From: Schistocerca nitens
Lineage: Eukaryota; Arthropoda; Insecta; Orthoptera; Acrididae
Assembly: GCF_023898315.1 (NCBI RefSeq)
Contig: NC_064622.1
Coordinates: 356,357,234-356,421,233, forward strand
DNA length: 64,000 nucleotides
Reading direction: 5' to 3'
Part shown: in pieces, positions 44,230-55,533 of the stretch
Numbering within the stretch: position 1 is the stretch's first letter
Layout: the number at the start of each line of letters is the position of its first letter
Position numbers and translations under genes: made by a program
Notes under the pieces: generated by a model
Told to the model about the DNA's origin: nothing
Seen by the model: the letters and a program-made list of their open reading frames with translations, nothing else
Databases searched by the model: none

Positions 44230-45280
44230 AAGGGGTGTCACCTCAGCAGCTGCCGAGTGCCAGCCTTCAATGAACCACTGCTACAGGGCGCAGAGGCTGG
44301 AGGATCCTGCTCCATGATATCTACAGAGGCACCAGCATTTTCCCTGTCGATCTGTGGGGACCAGAACAGTAAAATGATTGACAGTGCGTACCAGTGACAT
44401 GGAGGTCACCCAGGTGAGGGTATCGTGTGGCGACACCATTGAAGAGGACTTCGAGTTAGCGAAGGAGAGGACCATTTGTTTTTATTTGATTTCTTGGAAC
44501 CTTTCCGGCAGAGGGGGGGACAGGTGTTTGTTGACTGGAGGGATGTAGGAAGTCTACGTGGAAGTATTTCTTCTGTCCCCTTCCGATCTGCCAGTGGCGT
44601 AGCAGGTGAATTTGCCCCAGGAGGCGAATGTTTAATGGTTTGTGGCACAGCTGGAAGAGGAGACAGGGATACTACTATGACACCAGGTTATTTCGAAACT
44701 GCAGTGTTGAATTTGAGATCGCATGTCTGAGTGGTGGTGTCCTACATGGAGCGAGATGTAGCAAGAACAGTATGGTAGGCGTTAGATGGTAGAACGCAGG
44801 GTTTATGACTAACGAAAAACTTGTGAGCGACCGTCTAGGGCACTTTCTCCTTTACCCAGATTTCCTTGACAGCCCACTCATCGAGATACATGGGACAATC
44901 TCAAGAGGAGGCGGAATGGTCGCCATTCAGTTGATAAAGCAGGGAAAAGGAGGTGGGCAGTCGCTTTCATGCATATCCCCATCACAAAGAATTAAGAGTT
45001 CTATGGGTCTCGGCATGAGCAGGAAAACCGTGGAGAAGTGAAGCTGCAAGCAGTTGTTGTGCTTGAGAATCTTAAGTAGTTTTCAAAAGCAAACTGCCAT
45101 TACGTAAATGAGAGCAGGGATTCACAGGGCCACCAACTGCATTAACACCTTTGTGAATAATAAACGATTGACCATAGCGAAGGACTGACCATCTCCAGCA
45201 CGTGAAACCACGAAGAACCATGGTGCAGCTGGGAGGCTCTTTGAATCGGGAGCTTCATTCTGTTTATGTTTGGTAGACAT
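44230..45280 (-). pseudogene. LINE A/C ORF1
   Basis: Starts MSTKHKQNEAPDSKSLPAAP at 45,280, then FVVSRAGDGQSFAMVN and, in another frame, LRNGSLLLKTT and QAQQLLAASLLHG, corresponding to LINE ORF1 blocks LRxGxLLxE and QxxxLLxxxxL. At 44,406-44,648 a frame rich in P, S and K resembles the ORF1 C-terminal region. No intact zinc knuckle is visible. Strongly decayed. Confidence 0.65.
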
Positions 45281-45480
45281 GGACTGCGAAGATGATGGTC
45301 AGCTCACTGCAAGAAAATTCCCTATGACTGCCAGCGTCTCTGATAGTGCGCTCTCTCCAACTGGTGGGGCTCCCTCAGACAGGGTGCTGAGTGCTACTTA
45401 TGGTATACGGCTCGTCTGTGCTAAGAGACAGTGTCCCGGCTGCTGTGAAACACTTATTAACTGATTTTACAGGCCCCACC

Positions 45481-46540
45481 CAGTGAGAAAATTAAATTTT
45501 TGTTCACCTTACAATTTGATATATTTGCTCAATAAAGGACTACATTTCTTTTTGTTACTCCTAACTGTTACTGTGCAGCATAAAACTGAGTAAAGTACTG
45601 GAAGTGTTTGCGGAGATAAAATCAATTTGTGTAGATTTTGTGTACAGTTGATTTTAGCTAATACAATGCAGCAAATAAAAATCTAGACAAGATATCAAAA
45701 TTTTATTTACAATTGAGAGCAGAACGATACCTCACTTTGTTCTCAAGATTTTGGTTTTTATATCCAATAGACAGTCACGCGTAGTGCAGATCAGGAATCG
45801 TGATCATAATAATTGTCATATTTCACAAACAATTCAAGTTACTGAAACAAACTTTTTTTTTTTTTGCAAATGGTAGCACACAAAGACACAGATATCTTGT
45901 TTGATAAACACCCAAAAATTTTTATTCAACTAGATATGAAAGTAGGTCGTCCACAGTAGAGAGCGGGTCGGCAGAACGGCAGGGGTGAACACGATGGGAG
46001 CATGGAGGCTTTGATGTAGTTATATCATAGCAGCTCTATCTAAAAGTCCCAGGTCACAATTACACCACACTTTAGCATCTTTCTAGCTTTTGTGTGTTCT
46101 CAGCATTGTCCAAAATCACATCACACATTTTTGTAAAAACTGTCCATATTTTATAATTTTACTTGAAAAACTTGACAAACTTTTATGGCGATTGTCTCAA
46201 TGCTGTAGGGTACTGATCTTGTTGACAACTGCAGTTATAATACTTTTCCACTAGGTGCAACAACAGAAAGTTCCCACCTGATGATACTGCGTGAACTTTC
46301 AACAAGTGAGACTGTTCCTCAGATATTTACCTAGGTAAACATTCAACACAAGTTAAAGGTCATGGAACGCTGCAAACACAGCCTCATGCCTAAAATAATT
46401 GGGCGCAGAGCTGAAAATTAGCGGCAATTTGTTGCAACGCAGCGGGAAAGAGCAAATCAACCATACTGTCCGCTTACCGTGATGTCCGAAATCACCCCGT
46501 ATTTCCTCTCTCATGTCTCCCCTCTCCGCAACGGCCTAAG
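45481..46540. other. AT-rich stretch, nothing recognised
   Basis: Follows the 5' end of LINE A/C. A poly-T run lies at 45,852-45,864. No protein-like frame or repeat ends were found. Confidence 0.4.
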
Positions 46541-46949
46541 TAAATGCACCACCACCCGCAGCACGAACTGTCTCAAGAATTTAGAACTGAGGTAAGCCTT
46601 CCTAGGAAGAAACGTAAATTCAGGGAATTTTTAGCTTCGATCTTATGGATTTTTCACAGGGACCACAAATTTATGGCAAAGAATTGTGAAAAATGTAAAA
46701 TTGGGGAACATAATTTCCACATGCTGCTTTTTTAAGACATTAAGATAACAAGATGGATAAAAGTGGCAGATGTGTAATTTTATAGTACTTCAGTTCTTTG
46801 GGAACAATGAACCATTGTTGCCAAACAAAAGGATCAAAATGTTTTAGAATGGACGTGTTCACTTTTTCCTGACATGCCAAAAATTGTGCAAAGTTATGTG
46901 ACAGCCATACAAAAAAGCTTGGTATACTTTGGAAAGAACAGGAGGCTGC

Positions 46950-48560
46950 AATAGATGCTGAGCACAATATGGGGTCAGACTTTTACAAGAAAGACAGCAT
47001 CTAAGAGATATTTTGCAGGAAAGAGAAAAAGAATCAATTCTGTTATGAAAAGGAATCTGTTCCTCAACACAGAGTCTTCTGAAAGTGACACTGAGGTTTC
47101 AGAAAATGCAGTTTTAAACAATCTGAAGACCAACTTCACAAATCATGATTTTAACATGCCTTCCTGAATCATGGAATGCAAGGAAGGTAAGTACATGGTT
47201 CGCCAAGCAAAGCAGCTATTACAGAACAGAGGCATTTTGGAAAATCCAGATCAAAAACTAGGGAAAACTCTGCCAGTAGAACCCGTCCACACCATCTGGT
47301 CATTACATGAAAGTGATGAAATCAGCAGGGCCATGCCTGGAATAAAGGACTGTTATTCAATGAAGGATAGCGGTGGTCAGAAAGTTAAAGTTTCAAAGAG
47401 ACTTGTTCTTTGTAATTTAAAGAAGGCATACAGAATGTTTAAAGAAATTTTTCCAAATTTGCAGAGTTGAGGCCTACAAACTGTATTCTAGCACACAGTG
47501 TGTGTATGTGCCATTCACCAAAATTTGAAACTTGTGACTTAAAAAATACGAGGTTGAACTCCGTAACAAGTGGAGACATACAGGCATATAAGCATTGCCT
47601 GCTAAGATTCTGTGCAATCCAGCATCAATAGATTGTCAGTTGGGAGACTTTAATTCATTCTCTGGGAATAAGGAAATTGAGATGAGACCATACTTCCGAA
47701 GATATGCAAAGAAAAGCTGATGGACAATGTCACCTTCCGACAGCGGATTTCTGTGGATAGATGTAAACTGGAAACTTTACAAAAATCAACAGAGTTCATC
47801 AATTTATTTTGAAATAAGCTGTCTATGTTGGTCTGTCATGACTTTTTAGTGAAACAACAAAGTTCATTTATGAAACACATTAGAGAAAGCCTACAAGATT
47901 GACATTTTGCTGTGTACAGTGATTTTTCAGAGAACTACTCATTTCTGATGTAGGATGAGGTCCAGAGCTACAGGACAAGTCAGCAAGCCACTGTTCACCC
48001 ATTCGTTCTGTGCTACAAATGAGAAATGGAAACAGAACATCTCATTTATGTTGTTATTTCAGACTGTCTTGAACATAACACTGTGGCTGTCTACTGCTTC
48101 CAGAGAAAGCTCATTGAGTACCTTTAATCTAAAAAAATATACTGCTTATCTGATAGTGCTGCTACTCAGTACAAAAACAAGAAAAACTTTTTAAATCTAT
48201 GTTTTCATCAAGCTTATTTTGGCATAGAGGTTAAATAGTGTTTTTCAGCAACAGCTCATGGAAAAGAGCTTTGTGGTGGAGTTAGTGGCACAGTCAAGAG
48301 GTTGGCGGCACAAGAAAGATTGCAACATCCACATGACAATCAAATTCTTACACCTCGGCAGCCTTTCTATTGGGCAGTGGAAAACATCTCTCGAGTACAT
48401 TTTACACTTGTACCTCAGGACAAATACATAAAGACAGCCACATTTCTAAACAGTCGCTTCTGCAAAGCATTAACAATTCTAGGGACTCAAATGTTTCATA
48501 CATTCATAGTTTATGATATGACAAAAATCTTTGTCAAGATATTCTCATATGCTTAAAGTT
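46950..48560 (+). pseudogene. Decayed transposase of a multi-copy DNA transposon family (possibly Sola-like)
   Basis: The frame 47,171-47,467 contains RGILENPDQKLGKTLP, SDEISRAMPGIKDCYSM and KRLVLCNLKKAYRMFKEIFP. Directly after, in a shifted frame, HTVCVCAIHQNLKLV appears. Near the end (48,240-48,553) come VKRLAAQERLQHPHDNQILT, PRQPFYWAVENIS and FLNSRFCKALTILGTQMFHT. I know this architecture from many arthropod and cnidarian multi-copy proteins in which the middle has a SDG-AGQYKN motif; that part is ruined here. It is a DDE-type transposase in my view, and Sola-like is a guess. The upstream frame 46,955-47,167 (acidic, serine-rich) is probably its N-terminal part. Stops throughout. Confidence 0.6.
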
Positions 48561-48829
48561 CATTACAACAACTGACCACTGAACCCCAGTGGCTTGCACA
48601 AATTTTGGGGAAAGATGAAGAAGATGAACTAAGGGTGACATTTCTTCATGCATGTTGTCCATCTCCTTCTTTTGCATATGTGGAGAAGCCAGATGTTCTA
48701 TGTAAGGTGAATCCACTGACTCCAACAGGCTGAATATGCAACTTGCCTGAAAATGTCATGGTCAAAAACAGACCCTTTAAGTTAATTCCAATTTATAAGA
48801 AGTTGTGATAGGCACAGCTGTTCATAAAT

Positions 48830-49285
48830 ATCTTGTTGTAAGTAAATTATTTCAATTTAATTTGGTGATTTCTTAATGTAGAACCCTTATGAAAGTCATT
48901 TTTCACACAACACATGGAAGAAAATTTTGCGACATGTGGTCCCATAATGATCCAAAAAATAAAACTTTCAGTGGTGTAAGAGTAGAGAGCAGGGAAATTT
49001 CGCGATTTTTTTCAAAATTTTAAAAATATGTCTTTTTCAGAAATTTAAACTCTAAAATGTATTTAACCCTTTTAAAATTAATTTTTTAACCCCAGCATGT
49101 TGCATACCAAATGAAAGCCCACTGCTGCGATTTCTAGCAAAAATTTGAAAATTCGAGGCTTAATAATTTTGTTATGGTTTTCATTCATAATTATGTAGGA
49201 AGACTACATACACCTAGTTTCATTAAGATCTGAGGACATAAAACTTAGTCAGTGTGTTGATTTGATATGGAATGGCCCTTTAAAA
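48830..49285. other. Noncoding 3' end of the DNA transposon
   Basis: AT-rich tail after the transposase, ending ...gatttgatatggaatggccctttaaa. In complement this reads GGGCCATTCCATATCAAATC, similar to GGGACATTCCACGTCAAGTG at about 63,823-63,842, which suggests a family terminus. The opposite end was not found. Confidence 0.45.
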
Positions 49286-49945
49286 AAAAAAAAGAAGAGT
49301 GGAGTTCTTCCATGTTTTAATTAACATGGTGACCATCACAAAAGTTCGTCACCTCCGCATTTGTTAGTAATTACATCGAGGGGTTCACAGGACATGGGGA
49401 TGCGATATTGTCCATATGTCTGGGTAGGATTACCCACTAATATGGGACCATCGGGTGACATAAGTGATCGAAAATTGCATGAAAAAGAGCAGAGGGAAAA
49501 AAAGGTGCCATAGCAAGCGCCAGGGAAAAAACCTACTTGACAGTATAGGTAGGTAGTAACAGCAGAAGTTATCTTTTTTCCATCTGCGACAGATCATGCA
49601 AGGGTATGTATACATTAGTAGCAGATATTGTGGAGTGCTCAGTACCAGTGTCATATCCAGTTTTCATCATAAGACTGACAATCCAATCAATAAGAGGTAC
49701 CGATGTAGCTGGGCACTGACCATATCTCCTGGGCCAGCTTCAGCATCTGTGTACCAATAAAAAGCCAAGTTGTCATCCAAGTGGTCAATTTGATTATAAA
49801 ATCAGCCACTATGTGTGAGAGTTAAGTGGAAATAGCTTGTGTTTCATGTGTGTTCAGCTTGTTGCTGTTGCTGTTTGTCCACTGAATATACTCAGCTGGC
49901 AATGCCAGTTAGATTTGCTGGACTGCAGGAGTCACCAATATTTTG
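49286..49945. other. Stretch without a recognised gene
   Basis: Contains an A-run near 49,281-49,293 and only short frames. Nothing diagnostic. Confidence 0.4.
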
Positions 49946-50690
49946 TGGTTTGAGTGTGCTTAAACGGAGCTTACCACATGTGGTTTATTACCCCTAAGGA
50001 GTGTGTTACAGTTCTACCACAATATGATTACGTTGGCAAAATGCGGAGCCTTCTAGAAGATAAATCAACAATGATCCTACCGAATGGGTGGAGAGGACAA
50101 CTATGGCACTTCTCAATGGACCCGGCTTCCCAGACAAGATCCTTAAGAAGCTATGACACAGAGCACCAGTTACACAAAGATTTTATAGCCTGTCGAAAGT
50201 TCACAAAGATGGGGTGCCTTTACACAACACTGTTAACAACATTGGTGCCCTGACTTATGTATTCACATAACCCTATGTCAGGAATTGTTCACATCACATT
50301 TGCAACTCTTTGGAGTTTGTTGGACACCTGTAAAACTTTAAGCTTAAGGATACTGACACTATTATGAGCTTTGACTTTGTCTCTCTTTTTACAAAAGTAA
50401 TTTTACAAAAGCCCTTAGAACTTCTTGGCAAGAAATTTGAGACAGAGACTATCAACCTTTTAGATGTTTACTGACACTGACATACATTCTTCCAACAGTG
50501 GCTAATATGAACAGATAGAAAGAGTTGTCATGGGGAGTCCACTTTCACGATTTGTCGCTGACATGCATATAGGACATTTCAAGGAGGAAGCCTTGGAATC
50601 AAACCAATGGAAACTTACCTCTTTTTTCTGGTATGTAGAAGACACCTTTGTCATATGGCACACTGACGAGATAAGATGAATGAAAAAGCA
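49946..50690 (+). pseudogene. Penelope-like element reverse transcriptase fragment
   Basis: Plus-strand frames give, in order, CVTVLPQYDYVGKMRSLLED (family TVVMxxxxYxxKMxxLLxD), SLSKVHKDGVPLHNTVNNIG (family YGLPKIHKxGxPLRPIVSxxG), IMSFDFVSLFTKVILQKPLE (family SFDVVSLFTxVP; catalytic aspartate kept) and, after shifts, MGSPLSRFVADMHIGHFKEE with WYVEDTFVIWH (family MGSPLSPVVANLFME and RYVDDTFVIW). The first catalytic aspartate of VDD is E. These are Penelope-specific motifs. No GIY-YIG endonuclease part is present, so it is truncated. The fragment ends just before the RTE insertion. Confidence 0.85.
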
Positions 50691-51041
50691 AAATATAATC
50701 ACAACACAAAAAAGGAGGGACTACAGAACATGCCCCCATGAACCATGGACCTTGCCGTTGGTGGGGAGGCTTGCGTGCCTCAGCGATACGGATAGCTGTA
50801 CCGTAGGTGCAACCACAACGGAGGGATATCTGTTGAGAGGCCAGACAAACGTGTGGTTCCTGAAGAGGGGCAGCAGCCTTTTCAGTAGTTGCAGGGGCAA
50901 CAGTCTGGATGATTGACTGATCTGGCCTTGTAACACTAACCAAAACGGCCTAGCTGTGCTGGTACTGTGAACAGCTGAAAGCAAGGGGAAACTACAGCCG
51001 TAATTTTTCCCCGAGGGCATGCAGCTTTACTGTATGGTTAA

Positions 51042-53997
51042 ATGATGATGGCATCCTCTTGGGTAAAATATTCCGGAGGTAAAATAGTCCCCCATTCGGA
51101 TCTCCGGGCGGGGACTACTCCAGAGAACATCGTTATCAGGAGAAAGAAAACTGGCGTTCTACAGATCGGTGCGTGGAATGTCAGATCCCTTAATCGGACA
51201 GCTAGGTTAGAAAATTTAAAAAGGGAAATGGATAGGTTAAAGTTAGATATAGTGCGAATTAGTGAAGTTCGGTGGCAGGAGGAACAAGCCTTTTGGTCAG
51301 ATGAATACAGGGTTATAAATACAAAATCAAACAGGGATAATGCAGGAGTAAGTTTAATAATGAATAAAAAAATAGGAGTGCGGGTAAGCTACTACAAACA
51401 GCATAGTGAACGCATTATTGTGGCCAAGATAGCCACGAAGCCCATGCCTACTACAGTAGTACAAGTTTATATGCCAACTAGCTCTGCAGATGATGAAGAA
51501 ATTGATGAAATGTATGACGAGATAAAAGAAATTATTCAGGTAGTGAAGGGAGACGAAAATTTAATAGTCATGGGTGACTGGAATTCATCAGTAGGAAAAG
51601 GGAGAGAAGGAAACATAGTAGGTGAATATGGATTGGGGGTAAGAAATGAAAGAGGAAGCTGTCTGGTAGAATTCTGCACAGAGCATAACTTAATCATAGC
51701 TAACACTTGGTTCAAGAATCATAAAAGAAGGTTGTATACATGGAAGAATCCTAGAGATACTGACAGGTTTCAGATAGATTATACAAGGGTAAGACAGAGA
51801 TTTAGGAACCAGGTTTAAAATTGTAAGACATTTCCATGGGCAGATGTGGACTCTGACCACAATCTATTGGTTATGAACTGTAGATTAAAACTGAAGAAAC
51901 TCCAAAAAGGTGGGAATTTAAGGCGATGGGACCTGGATAAACTGACTAAACCAGAGGTTGTAGAGAGATTCAGGGAGAGCATAAGGTAACAATTGACAGG
52001 AATGCGAGAAAGAAATACAGTAGAAGAAGAATGGGTAGCTCTGAGGGATGAAGTAGCGAAAGCGGCAGACGATCAAGTAGGTAAAAAGACGAGGGCTAGT
52101 AGAAATCCTTGGGTAACAGAAGAAATACTGAATTTAATTGATGAAAGGAGAAAATATAAAAATGCAGTAAATGAAGCAGGCAGAAAGGAATACAAACGTC
52201 ACAAAAATGAGATCGACAGGAAGTGCAAAATGGCTAAGCAGGCATGGCTAGAGGACAAATGTAAGGATATAGAGGCTTATCTCACTAGAGGTAAGATAGA
52301 TACTGCCTACAGGAAAATTAAAGAGACCTTTGGAGAAAAGAGAACCACTTGTATGAATATCAAGAGCTCAGATGGAAACCCAGTTCTAAGCAAAGAAGGG
52401 AAAGCAGAATGGTGGAAGGAGTATATAGAGGGTCTATACAAGGGCGATGTACTTGAAGACAATATTATGGAAATGGAAGAGGATGTAGATGAAGATGAAA
52501 TGGGAAATACGATACTGTGTGAAGAGTTTGACAGAGCACTGAAAGACCTGACTCGAAACAAGGCCCCGGGAGCAGACACCGTTCCATTAGAACTACTGAT
52601 GGCCTTGGGAGAGCCAGTCATGACAAAACTCTACCATCTGGTGAGCAAGATGTATGAGACAGGCGAAATACCCTCAGACTTCAAGAAAAATATAATAATT
52701 CCAATCCCAAAGAAAGCAGGTGTTGACAGACGTAAAAATTACTGAACTATTAGTTTAATAAGTCACAGCTGCAAAATACTAATGCGAATTCTTTACAGAC
52801 AAATGGAAAAACTGATAGAAGCCGACCTCGGGGAAGATCAGTTTGGATTCCGTAGAAATGTTGGAACACGTGAGGCAATACTGACCCTACGACTTATCTT
52901 AGAAGAAAGATTAAGGAAAGGCAAACCTACGTTTCTAGCATTTGTAGACTTAGAGAAAGCTTTTGAGAATGTTGACTGGAATACTCTCTTTCAAATTCTG
53001 AAGGTGGCAGGGGTAAAATACAGGGAGCAAAAGGCTATTTACAATTTGTACAGAAACCAGATGGCAGTTAGAGGGGCATAAAAGGGAAGCAGTGGTTGGG
53101 AAGGGAGTGACACAGGTTTGTAGCCTCTCCCCGATGTTATTCAATCTGTATATTGAGCAAGCAGTAGAGGAAACAAAAGAAAACTTCAGAGTAGGTATTA
53201 AAATCCATGGAGAAGAAGTAAAAACTTTGAGGTTTGCCGATGACATTATAATTCTGTCAGAGACAGCACAGAACTTGGAAGAGCAGTTGAATGGAATGAA
53301 CAGTGTCTTGAAGGGAGGATATAAGATGAACATCAACAAAAGCAAAACAAGGATCATGGAATGTAGTCGAATTAAGTCGGGTGATGCTGAGGGAATTAGA
53401 TTAGGAAATGAGACACTTAAAGTAGTAAAGGAGTTTTGCTATTTGGGGAGTAAAATAACTGATGATGGTCGAAGTAGAGAGGATATAAAATGTAGACTGG
53501 CAATGGCAAGGAAAGTGTTTCTGAAGAAGAGAAATTTGTTAACATGGAGTATTGATTTAAGTGTCAGGAAGTCGTTTCTGAAAGTATTTATATGGAGTGT
53601 AGCCCTGTATGGAAATGAAACATGGACGATAACTAGTTTGGACAAGAAGAGAATAGAAGCTTTCGAAATGTGGTGCTACAGAAGAATGCTGAAGATTAGA
53701 TGGGTAGATAACATAACTAATGAGGAGGTACTGAATAGGATTGGGGAGAAGAGGATTTTGTGGCACAACTTGACAAAAGGAAGGGACCGGTTGGTAGGAC
53801 ATGTTCTGAGGCATCAAGGAATCACAAATTTAGCATTGGAGGGCAGCGTGGAGGGTAAAAATCGTAGAGGGAGACCAAGAGATGAATACACTAAGCAGAT
53901 TCAGAAGGATGTAGGTTGCAGTAAGTACTGGGAGATGAAGAAGCTTGCACAGGATAGAGTAGCATGGAGAGCTGCATCAAACCAGTCTCAGGACTGA
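51042..53997 (+). pseudogene. RTE pol: endonuclease and reverse transcriptase, four lesions
   Basis: One frame runs through, broken by TAA at 51,816, TAA at 51,987 and TGA at 52,743, then a frameshift close to 53,080. Endonuclease motifs: IGAWNVRSL, ISEVRW, VMGDWNSSVGKG, DRFQIDY and VDSDHNLL. RT motifs: KAPGADTVPLELL, FKKNIIIPIPKKAG, LGEDQFGFRRNVGTREAI, FVDLEKAFENVDW, VCSLSPMLFNLYIE and LRFADDIIIL (catalytic). The thumb and C-terminal part follow with KEFCYLGSKITDDGRS, ALYGNETWTI and GRPRDEYTKQI. Catalytic residues are preserved. Database annotations call such insect proteins craniofacial development protein 2-like. Confidence 0.92.
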
Positions 53998-54000
53998 AGA

Positions 54001-54030
54001 CCACAACAACAACAACAACAACAACAACAA
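54001..54030 (+). repeat. ACA-repeat tail of the RTE element
   Basis: About nine ACA/CAA units directly after the pol stop codon, the usual 3' end of RTE elements. Confidence 0.9.
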
Positions 54031-54186
54031 CAGAACATGCTCCCAGGATGCAGCCCACAACATATAAGTCAACAAACGAAAAGTTATATAAAAGTACTAC
54101 AGCAGAATATTCCATATGTTGGTACCAATAAACCCGAAGCAGAAATAGTCCTAAGTGAAATACAACAAGACATACTATGTATCAGT

Positions 54187-54379
54187 TCAAAAATGGCTCT
54201 GAGCACTATGGGACTCAACTTCTGAGGTCATTAGTCGCCTAGAACTTAGAACTAGTTAAACCTAACTAACCTAAGGACATCACACACATCCATGCCCGAG
54301 GCAGGATTCGAACCTGCGACCGTAGTGGTCACGCGGTTCCAGACTGCAGCGCCTAGAACTGCACGGCCACTTCGGCCGG
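54187..54379 (-). mobile_element. tRNA-derived SINE, copy 3
   Basis: Same family and orientation as copies at 6,249 and 27,598. The 12-bp target duplication CTATGTATCAGT is perfect (54,175-54,186 and 54,380-54,391). Without the SINE the LINE F frame reads LCISETQ. Confidence 0.95.
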
Positions 54380-54682
54380 CTATGTATCAGTGAAACCCAA
54401 ATAGCTAACTTGACAAGAAAGGACTATATCTCATCAAGCTACTTCTGTGGATCTAAACATAAAGGTGGTGGGGTTTCCATATATATTAAAACAAGAAAGC
54501 CCCTATAGTCTGGAAACAGCATAGGTGTGAAATTACCTATAGCTAGAGAAAAAGACTTTGAAATTACTTGTGTAGTGACTGATGACTTTAGATTGTTTTG
54601 TGTGTACAGATCACCAGGTGGCAAGATTAGCATCTTTCTGCAAAAACGAAGATGAAGGGGGAGGGGGAGAGGGGGGGGGGGA

Positions 54683-54720
54683 GAAGAAGAAGAAGAAGAA
54701 GAAGAAGAAGAAGAAGAAGA

Positions 54721-54735
<15 letters not shown>
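54683..54735 (+). repeat. GAA microsatellite
   Basis: About 17 GAA units preceded by a G-rich stretch (54,655-54,682), lying inside the endonuclease remnant of LINE F between YRSPGGK and KNIVICGEFN, where no such sequence belongs. Confidence 0.95.
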
Positions 54736-54752
<17 letters not shown>

Positions 54753-54853
54753 TGAATGAACATAAAGAAAAACATTGTTATATGTGGAGAATTCAATAAT
54801 TAATGGGAAAACAATCAAAACCAGGATAAGATTTTGAAGAATTGTTAATACAA

Positions 54854-55117
54854 AATTGTTAAGGCTTTCAATGGCCACTTGTTGAAAAACTGCCTGTTCA
54901 CTTCTGTCTCGAGTTTTTCAGCCGACGTTCGTCTGATGATTTTTCTGACATTCCACCAGCACGCGTGGCTGGCGTTGTAGTTTCACCTTCCAGTCCACCA
55001 CCAGCAGTGGTGGGTGAAACTTTCTCAATGCCAGCCACTCGTGCTGGCAAAATGTCAGAAAAATCATCAGACAAATGTCGGCCGAAGAACTGAGATAGAA
55101 GCCAACAGGCATTTGTC
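54854..55117. mobile_element. Foldback (MITE-like) element 1
   Basis: A 264-bp element with two arms of roughly 110 bp in inverse orientation (left TCTGATGATTTTTCTGACAT; right in complement the same words) around a short centre. The 14-bp direct repeat AATTGTTAATACAA flanks it at 54,840-54,853 and 55,118-55,131. Removing it joins LINE F into ELLIQYNVEAT. A diverged half copy lies at 25,605-25,760. Confidence 0.9.
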
Positions 55118-55314
55118 AATTGTTAATACAATACAATGTGGAGGCAACAATATCTGCACCAACAAGAGTGGCTTCTCAATGTCCGACAGTTATTGACAGT
55201 GTCATTACTAATATTAGTAGGTCTAACCATGAGTCACATGTAGTACAAACAGAAATATCTGATCTGATCATCGTGGACAGCTGACCTGCTTCTGCAGAAG
55301 TAAGGACATAATAT

Positions 55315-55520
55315 GCTTTTTTATTCCAGTCTCTGATCACAAATGAATTCTTTAGATGATGACCAGTTTCAGTCTGTTATGACCATCCTCAGATCTTTTT
55401 TACACCATGTCCTAAAGATCTGAGGATGGTCATAACAGACTGAAACTGGTCATCGTCTAAAGAATTCATTCGGATCGTATTGGATCACTGTTTGCACACG
55501 TGATTATGTCGCAGTTGGTG
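55315..55520. mobile_element. Foldback element 2
   Basis: A 206-bp insertion with 56-bp inverted arms (55,342-55,397 and 55,415-55,470, starting AATGAATTCTTTAGATGATG) separated by 17 bp. The arms differ at one or two bases. A 13-bp direct repeat AAGGACATAATAT flanks it (55,302-55,314 and 55,521-55,533). It is unrelated in sequence to foldback 1. Confidence 0.9.
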
Positions 55521-55533
55521 AAGGACATAATAT

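Larger units (their letters stand above)
34570..45480 (-). mobile_element. LINE A/C: older I-type non-LTR retrotransposon split by LINE B
   Basis: Read on the minus strand: 5' leader (about 45,480-45,281), ORF1 (45,280-about 44,230), endonuclease (44,205-43,379), then after the LINE B insertion RT (37,090-35,850) and RNase H (35,740-34,780), with a terminal stretch GCGCATATGACCCT ending near 34,570. The two halves share the 11-bp duplication ACCGAGACATG on either side of LINE B. Joining across it restores HVSVPWW, the family motif at the endonuclease/RT boundary. Without LINE B the element is about 4.6 kb. Heavily mutated. Confidence 0.85.
50737..54030 (+). mobile_element. RTE-type LINE, nearly complete
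   Basis: A 3.3 kb element with 5' leader, single pol frame and a tail of ACA repeats (54,001-54,030). The imperfect direct repeat CAGAACATGCCCCC / CAGAACATGCTCCC at 50,724-50,736 and from 54,031 is its target duplication. RTE elements typically lack a separate ORF1 and end in short simple repeats, as here. Host sequence on the right is LINE F. Confidence 0.9.
54090..55301 (+). pseudogene. LINE F endonuclease, in pieces
   Basis: Passing over insertions the protein reads VLQQNIPYVGTNKPEAEIVL, IQQDILCISETQ (across the SINE), KHKGGGVSIYIKT, FRLFCVYRSPGGK, KNIVICGEFNN (catalytic GDFN changed to GEFN), ELLIQYNVEATISAPTR (across the foldback) and CPTVIDSVITNI. These match CR1/Jockey endonuclease blocks (DILCLSE, GGGVxIY, YRxP, ICGDFN, xxPTR, IDNVFTN). 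Frameshifts occur near the GAA array and near 55,270. Confidence 0.8.

Noticed and set aside
54611-54878. Phe-, Leu- or Ser-rich frames
   Set aside because: Translations of the GAA/TTC microsatellite.
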